From contig OY986967.1 of NCBI GenBank assembly GCA_963920575.1, forward strand, positions 21,407,648 to 21,471,647: a DNA stretch of 64,000 nt, in the 5' to 3' direction. This document shows, one piece after another, positions 58,001 to 64,000 of the stretch. Numbering within the stretch: the first letter of the stretch is position 1; every line of letters starts with the position of its first letter. This stretch comes from Narthecium ossifragum (Eukaryota > Streptophyta > Magnoliopsida > Dioscoreales > Nartheciaceae). The notes under the pieces are model-generated. The model saw only the letters and a program-made list of their open reading frames with translations. It was not told the DNA's origin and did not search any database. Both the position numbers and the translations under genes were made by a program.

Positions 58001-60431
58001 GAGCATTTTGTTGGGTCAAGTTAGTAAGAGAAGCTTCCTATGTGTCCATGTATGGAAGCAGAGCAAGGGCCACATTTCTAGAAGTCTAACTCCGTTGTGG
58101 GTTGGGTTAGAGCTTAGACAGGCATGCTTGATTACTCCTAGCAATTTGCAGGTCACACATTGCTTGATTACTAGATTTATAATGCTATGAGAGGAAGGCG
58201 ATGAGCATGGTTTCATTATCTTAATGTTGTTTCCAACAGATTCCGTGAAGACCTTTAAAGAGTCACTGAGCATTCAGCTTTTAATGGGGGATAAGGTTAC
58301 CTTAGTTATTTTAAGAATGAACAAGAAAATCCTCTTCCATTACAGAGTATATTAAACTCCTTCACTTTGTCTGGACTATGCTAAGTCTAAACATCGACAA
58401 AATTCAGCATTTGGGTGTCTTCTAGGGCCTAAAGGAAAACAGCTCAAGTCACCATGTGAAGAGGATCGGGCTTTTCTTGACTGATAGTTTTGGCCGTTCA
58501 GGAAATGTACTATTGTCCCTGTGGATGACATTTTAAGCTGGAAAACCCATTCTATAAGTGAAACTAGACCAATCGGTAGGGAATAAGGATACAGTTGAAG
58601 TCTAAAAGCTATGTTTAAAAGTTCAAGATAACACGCTCGACACTGCTTGAGTCTTTACATAAAAAATATGATAAATGCCACATAGTTAGTGTTTGCATGT
58701 TGATTATGCTACTGATGGCAGGCTGCTTATATTTTATGCACAGATGCGTCTAATAGAATTAAGAAATATAATCATCGATGCAAAGTCTGGTGTCAGTGGA
58801 GCAGGTTTTTTTCAAGGCCTCATCACTTTGTAATTGACAGGATTTAGATAAAGCAGGATAACTGTTTTCACTGATGCTTTACTGTTTTGACCACCTGAAA
58901 CATACAGGACGCGCAGCGAAGGAGGCAAACCTTTACTCCGAAATTTCTGAAAGCATTCATGCGTATGGAATTACCAACCATCGTCATGGTAGTTACTTGC
59001 TCTTTTTCTCTGGTCGCAAGCACTTCTCTTGCACTCTTTTTTAACATGTTTGTCAGTGTCTTATCCTTTTATCCTTATGTTACGTCAAAATTCTTCTCAT
59101 TTTGATTTATAACAAAATAGTTTGTTATTGTGTTTTGATGTGATACAAGATGGTTTACTAAAAATTACTGCTCAGCCAAGTGGCCATCAGAACTACTGGT
59201 ACAAGCTTGTTCGATTGCTGCAGTTTTGTAAGATCCACCTCTGGGAGGCTCCATTAATCTAGATGTGTTAATTAATCATCTGATCTAGCTTCCTAATTTT
59301 GTGCTCTTATACCAACTCATCAAATCTTTCCACCAAATCACCAACTTGGTTATGAAATCATTAATCACTTGAAGTATGAAGTTACTAGAGAGTGGTGATG
59401 TTTGTATCTAGGCTAGTGTTAAGAATCCACCAAGAATAAAAATATTTTGTGACTGGAAGATCCATCATCTGGGAAGTTTCTTTGTGATATTACATAGGAG
59501 CTTTTGCGCTTTCTCTCTCGGCATGAAGGAGTGTATGCTTGGTACTTGTGTAGCCCATCTTTGGAAGTATTCAGATATTCATTCTCACTTGATTATATCC
59601 TTTCAGTTCCTGAGATTGAGCAAGGACTCTCTGATGCGTCAAATTCTAAAGTGACCGTCAGTTTTACTCCCCATTTGATCCCCATGGTAAGAAACTCATT
59701 GCATTAGGTTCTAGTGAAGTCTTTCTTCTTAAGTGGCTACCCATTTTCACTCATTGCCTTTGCACTCTTGATGTTCTATAGAGCCGTGGAATGCAATCAA
59801 CCATTTATGTGGAAATGGCTACTGGAGTGACTGTAGAGGATTTGTATGACCAATTAAGATCTACTTATGAGGTATATTCTCGCCTCACATACAACTCTGT
59901 CCATGTTGATTTGGTTCGTGATAGTCCACCATCTTACTCAAACTTCTTTATGTGTTTCTCTATGATACACTGTCTCAAATGGCTGCATGTCTTTTTCATT
60001 CTAGAATTTATTCAGCTTCGTATATCTGGTATGAAGTCTGGTTTCATCTCCTACTCTTTTCATATCAGGGAGAAGAATTTGTTAGAGTACTGGAGAAAGA
60101 TGCTGTGCCCCACACCAAACATGTATGCGGATCAAATTACTGCTTCATGAATGTCTTCAAAGATCGAATCCCTGGAAGGGCGATCATAATATCTGTCGTA
60201 AGCAGTACTAATGAATCCTTGTTCCATATTTTTATTTGGAAATGCACGTTCCATCCTCTAGATAAGTTTATGAATTTGTAAGTTGCAAAGTGGTTTTCAC
60301 CAAAGTTGTCATATGTTGTGCAGATTGATAATCTAGTGAAAGGAGCTTCTGGTCAAGCAGTACAGAACATGAATTTGATGTTGGGTTTTCCAGAGAACTT
60401 GGGACTTCAATATCAGCCATTATATCCTTAG
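55072..60431 (+). CDS. AGPR: N-acetyl-gamma-glutamyl-phosphate reductase, chloroplast (13 exons, 408 aa)
   Basis: Exons: 55072-55179, 55259-55390, 55490-55597, 56656-56742, 57049-57099, 57203-57274, 57837-57956, 58744-58804, 58908-58988, 59607-59686, 59782-59871, 60069-60197, 60324-60431; all phases agree. The enzyme reduces N-acetyl-glutamyl-5-phosphate to the semialdehyde with NADPH in chloroplast arginine synthesis. Visible motifs: NADP-binding [22 protein letters not shown], the catalytic C212 in [43 protein letters not shown], and the C-terminal [15 protein letters not shown] and LQYQPLYP. The first exon ([20 protein letters not shown]...) is inferred: exon 2 has no ATG and an upstream in-frame TAG, and the first ATG at 55072 gives a phase-matched 79-bp intron. 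The first 70 or so residues act as transit peptide. No disruption seen. Confidence 0.94.
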
Positions 60432-61960
60432 TTTTATTTTTGGAGAGGTAATGCCTCTCTCTAATCCGTGACTTTCTCTTAGTGCTTTTCCTTTTCAAAA
60501 ATTGGAGATTCAAGGGCAAAATGCTCCACTTTGGTATTAATGCATGTCATAAGCTATGCAATGTCCGGAAAACATGTTTAAGCCAGAAACACATTGTTTC
60601 CTGACAAACTTTTTTGGAATTCCTTGCAGGATTATTAAAGGCGCGATGATTCTTCTAAGAAATAATGGACTTTTTTTATTATGATTATAAATGCAGTGCA
60701 TGTACCTGCTGTTCAATATGACACATTGTTGCCTCATCTAACTGTTGAAAAATCTTTACCTATATGACATAAGGAAAGTTCATAGAATTGTACTAGTAGC
60801 TAAACAAATAAGGTGATGCAAGAGAGCGATATCGTTAATGGAGGCAGTAATGTTGAGGTGGTGCAGCTGCATTCTGAAGTTAAACAACATGCCTTTTGTC
60901 TCTGGTCCTTTTAATGGTGATTACTTTCCTTGGATGTTTTGGTGTACTATTCTAATATAACTTATATTGAACCAGATGGCAGTCAAGTATTCTCTTAATT
61001 TTGAATTCAGCTATATTAGTCATTCTTCTGGTTTCACCTCGTTGCTAAGTGCATCGATTCTACTATCCTCTCTTTTTGTCTTCTTTATTTATGTTAGTGC
61101 TGAGTAATGTGAGTAATTTGCAAAAGAGGACCACTCCATGTAAGTTACAATTTGTTGTTCTAGAAAAGAAACTTAGAAGATTCAGCATGGAAATATTCAA
61201 AATGAGATTTTATTGTTGCGCATAACTTTGTATTAGCTTGTCGAATTACGGCGCAATAACGACAGGTATCAGAATACAATTAGTCATTAGTTTGTAGGCT
61301 GAGAAGATCAAATTGCCCACATAGATTCATCTCAAAGACATGAAAATATTCTCAGCTGAGACCCAAGAGACCACAAAAAATCAACGCAAGTACAGGATTC
61401 AGTTCAAAGACATGAAAAAGTTTCAACATTCATCCTGAAGACTAAAGAATTATCTACACATGTACATGATTCAGGCCAAAGATATGAAAAATCTCTCAAC
61501 TGTTACCCAAGAGACTCTACAGATATCAAACATGGGTGAATCTAAATACACCGTTGTTTTTGCTAGGTGCACCCCCAATAAAATCTTTTTTTTTAATACC
61601 GAACGTATCCTTCACCTCTCTGACTCAAATACCCTTCTCACCGTCTCGTCGTCTGGCATATGCCTCACCGTCCTTTAAAGCTTCGACCGACCGACCTCTC
61701 TCTGCCACATTATCTCCTAACTCACCATGGTATATGATGCTGTATACAACGAGGATGAAGCGACCACGAAGTCTCATACAACCACCCTACATTTAACGCG
61801 AGCGCAACCCAAACTTCGCCTCGGTTTAACTCGACCGCACTGAACGGTATGGTACGGTGGGAACCGATCGAACATATTAGATATGGTTGGTTGGGACCGG
61901 CCGACCATATTATTGAAACTGGCGCAAGTTAACCATATCGGGTCGGGTTTGGGTTTTAAT
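60432..61960. other. 3' flank of the reductase gene, no further gene
   Basis: Likely 3' UTR and AT-rich intergenic DNA. A repeated word (AAAGACATGAAAA / AAAGATATGAAAA) occurs near 61334, 61406 and 61478, each about 72 bp apart, a weak tandem repeat. No coding domain. Confidence 0.45.
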
Positions 61961-62415
61961 TGAGTCAACTTGTAGCTCATATTATACAAGGGCACTCTTT
62001 AGAGAGATTAAAAAAATGAGAGAGTTCTCATTATTCCCATAATTTGTTTTGAGAGGGAGAGATTGAGAAGGAAGACCTAGGTTTTAGAGGAAGCTTAGGA
62101 GAGATTGAGAGAGGGTTGTTCTTGAGTCTTGTATGGTTGGAGGAGAAGAAGAAAGTGGTGCATTGCCTTGTTCTATTGCTTCATTATAGTGAAGACCCGC
62201 CGAGCTCCGCTCAATCTGTGGATGTAGCCCATTTGAGGTGAATCACGTAAATCTTTTCTCTTGTATGTGATTGCTTATTGTTGTTCATCTATTTGTAGTT
62301 GTGGATCTTCTTTCATTTTCTATACATCAAGAACAAAGTTTCCCGGTAGTTGCTCTTAAGGTGTTTGATAGAATTCCTTAGTGAGTTTTGGTGTTCATAT
62401 AGAGTGCTTTATAAG

Positions 62416-62427
62416 TGGTATCAGAGC
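62416..62427 (+). other. Copia primer-binding site (initiator tRNA-Met)
   Basis: TGGTATCAGAGC, the standard plant Copia site complementary to the tRNA-iMet 3' end, 22 bp before the gag ATG at 62449. Confidence 0.85.
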
Positions 62428-62448
62428 TCCGGGTTGGTTTTGTTCACG

Positions 62449-64000
62449 ATGGCAAGTGAGAAGACATCGGTAGGGAGTATGAAGGTTGAGTTGAATTCAT
62501 TTTATGGGAAGATCAATTTCACCCTATGGCAATGGAAGATGAAGAATATGTCGATCCAACAAGATATCCTCATGTGTGTGTTGGGGGAAACATACAAGCC
62601 AAAGGATATGGAAGATGAGGAGTGGAAAAGGGCGGATCAAAAAGCTATGAGTTCAATTGAGCTACATTTGTCCAATGAAGTCATGTACAATGTCATGAAA
62701 AAGACTTCAGCAAAAGGCACTTGAGAGAAGTTAGAGACTCTCTACATGGGTAAGACACTCTCTAACAAGCTTTTCTTGAAAGATCAATTGCTTAACTTTC
62801 GGATGGAAGAAGGTGGAGATGTCATGGAGCACCTAAATGCTTTTAATCGTTGCTTAGGTGATTTGTTAAGAGTGGAGGTGAAATATGAAGAGGAAGACAA
62901 GCCGTTGTTGTTGCTTCGCTCGTTGCCGTCATCCTTCAAGCACTTTCGTACCATACTCATGTTTGGAAAATAAACTCTTTGGTTTGAAGAGGTTGTCCAA
63001 GACATCATCTCTCATGTTAAGATGTGCAAGAATACGGGAGAAGATGCAAGAAGTGAAGGACTCTTTGTAAAGAGTTCGGATGGGCACCAAAGCCGCTCAA
63101 ATGAGAAGGCATCAAGTGATCGAGGTGGATCAAAATCAAGATCAAAGTCAAAGAAAGATGTTGAGTGCTTTCATTGTGGAAAGAAGGGCCATTTCAAGAA
63201 GAATTGCTTCAAGCTAAAGGCGGAGATTAAAGAAGGAAAGAAGATCGAGAGCTCAAATGTGGCCGTCATTGCTTCAAAGAGCCATGGAGAGCTTCTATCG
63301 GTATCCTGGGGTAATTTGTCGTCATCTTCTTCTTGGATTCTTGACTCCGGTTGTACTTTTCATATGTGTGCAAATAGGGAATGGTTTGATACATACGAAG
63401 AAAAAGGATGAGGTGAAGTCCTTATGGGCGACAATGCGGCATGCAAAGTTGTAGGCATTGGGACCATAAAGCTCAAGATGAATGATGGCTTGGTTAGATC
63501 TCTTGGAAATGTGAGGCATGTTCTGACTCTCAAGAAGAACTTGATCTCGTTAGGTACTCTTGATGCAAATAGGTACACTTTCAAATCAAGTGAGGGAAAG
63601 ATCAAGATCACCAAAGGCTCGTTAGTGGTGATGAGAGGAGAGAAGCTACCAAACAACTTATATAGACTTTTGGGAAGCGCAATTTTTGGTGGAGCGGCTA
63701 TTTCCATGGATGCAAATGTGGATGAAGATACTATATGGCTATAGCATTTGAGGCTCGACCACATGAGCGAGCGGGCATTGCAAGAGCTACACAAGAGAGG
63801 TTTGTGGCATAGTGTTAACAAGTGCAAATTGGATTTTTGCAAGTCTTGTGTAATGGGAAAGCAAACGCAAGGTTTCATTCAAAATAGCGACGAAAGAGAA
63901 CCGAACAAAGGGAATTTTTGATTACATTCACTCCGATGTTTGGGGGCCGGCACCGACACGATCTCATGGTGGAGCCCGTTACTTCGTTATTTTCTTAGAT
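62449..64000 (+). pseudogene. Copia gag-pol with several stops and a frameshift
   Basis: One frame from the ATG at 62449 carries the whole order but is broken by TGA 62722-62724, TAA 62971-62973, TGA 63409-63411 and TAG 63742-63744, then by a frameshift in an AATTTTT run near 63915. Blocks: the gag core (WQWKMKNMSIQQD, EHLNAFNRCLGDLL), a zinc knuckle CFHCGKKGHFKKNC at 63166-63207, the protease motif SWILDSGCTFHMC (catalytic DSG), a GAG_pre-integrase HHCC-like block (LRLDHMSERALQELHKRG, CKSCVMGKQ; 63748-63865), and in the shifted frame the integrase start HSDVWGPAPTRSHGGARYFV. This copy cannot make a functional polyprotein. Confidence 0.88.

Larger units (their letters stand above)
61980..64000 (+). 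mobile_element. Decayed Ty1/Copia retrotransposon, 5' part, cut by the window edge
   Basis: A Copia-type primer-binding site (TGGTATCAGAGC, 62416-62427, initiator tRNA-Met) follows a probable 5' LTR of about 430 bp whose start is not resolved. After it come gag, protease and the beginning of integrase in order on the + strand. The 3' part and second LTR lie outside the window. Confidence 0.85.

Overview
The window is nuclear DNA of a flowering plant. It holds split genes with GT-AG introns, plant-type Golgi, chloroplast and peroxisome enzymes, telomere-type TTTAGGG motifs and dense LTR and DNA transposons. GC-rich first exons followed by AT-rich downstream exons suggest a monocot, but this is only an inference. 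A run of 200 N at 45032-45231 shows it comes from an assembled scaffold.

Five apparently intact genes can be assembled from exon and splice evidence: (1) 7437-12219 (+), a 524-residue conserved plant protein of unknown function with a possible permuted NlpC/P60-like His...Cys arrangement; (2) 14293-21643 (+), Golgi alpha-mannosidase II of N-glycan maturation; (3) 23464-30878 (-), a 15-exon ALDH10 aminoaldehyde/betaine aldehyde dehydrogenase ending in the peroxisomal signal SKL; (4) 50875-53514 (-), an intronless MTP12/ZnT5-type zinc transporter; (5) 55072-60431 (+), a 13-exon N-acetyl-gamma-glutamyl-phosphate reductase of arginine synthesis. They serve different pathways and show no functional clustering.

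The rest is mostly repeats. Positions 1-3400 are LTR-like and purine-rich. A broken PPR fragment (3854-4141) precedes a 231-bp tandem repeat (about 4140-5300). Hairpin-rich elements built on the motif CTATCGGTA...TACCGATAG recur at 4.1-5.3, 6.6-7.3, 13.2-13.7 and 17.2-17.4 kb. A MULE-type MITE with a perfect 9-bp target duplication sits 70 bp upstream of the mannosidase start codon.

Between 31 and 48 kb lies a nested transposon region: a 5.2-kb non-autonomous LTR element with 1306-bp LTRs inserted inside a MITE; a 2.66-kb gag-only Copia element with a perfect TACTA target duplication; an element carrying fragments of arogenate dehydratase and a ZF-HD transcription factor; a dead PIF/Harbinger transposase; the gap; and a second element with the same terminal sequence as the gene-fragment carrier. 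The window ends inside a decayed Copia element (about 62.0 kb onward). No tRNA, rRNA or CRISPR was seen. No clearly new system was found; the hairpin-motif repeat family, the gene-fragment carriers and the possible hydrolase fold are the most worthwhile leads.
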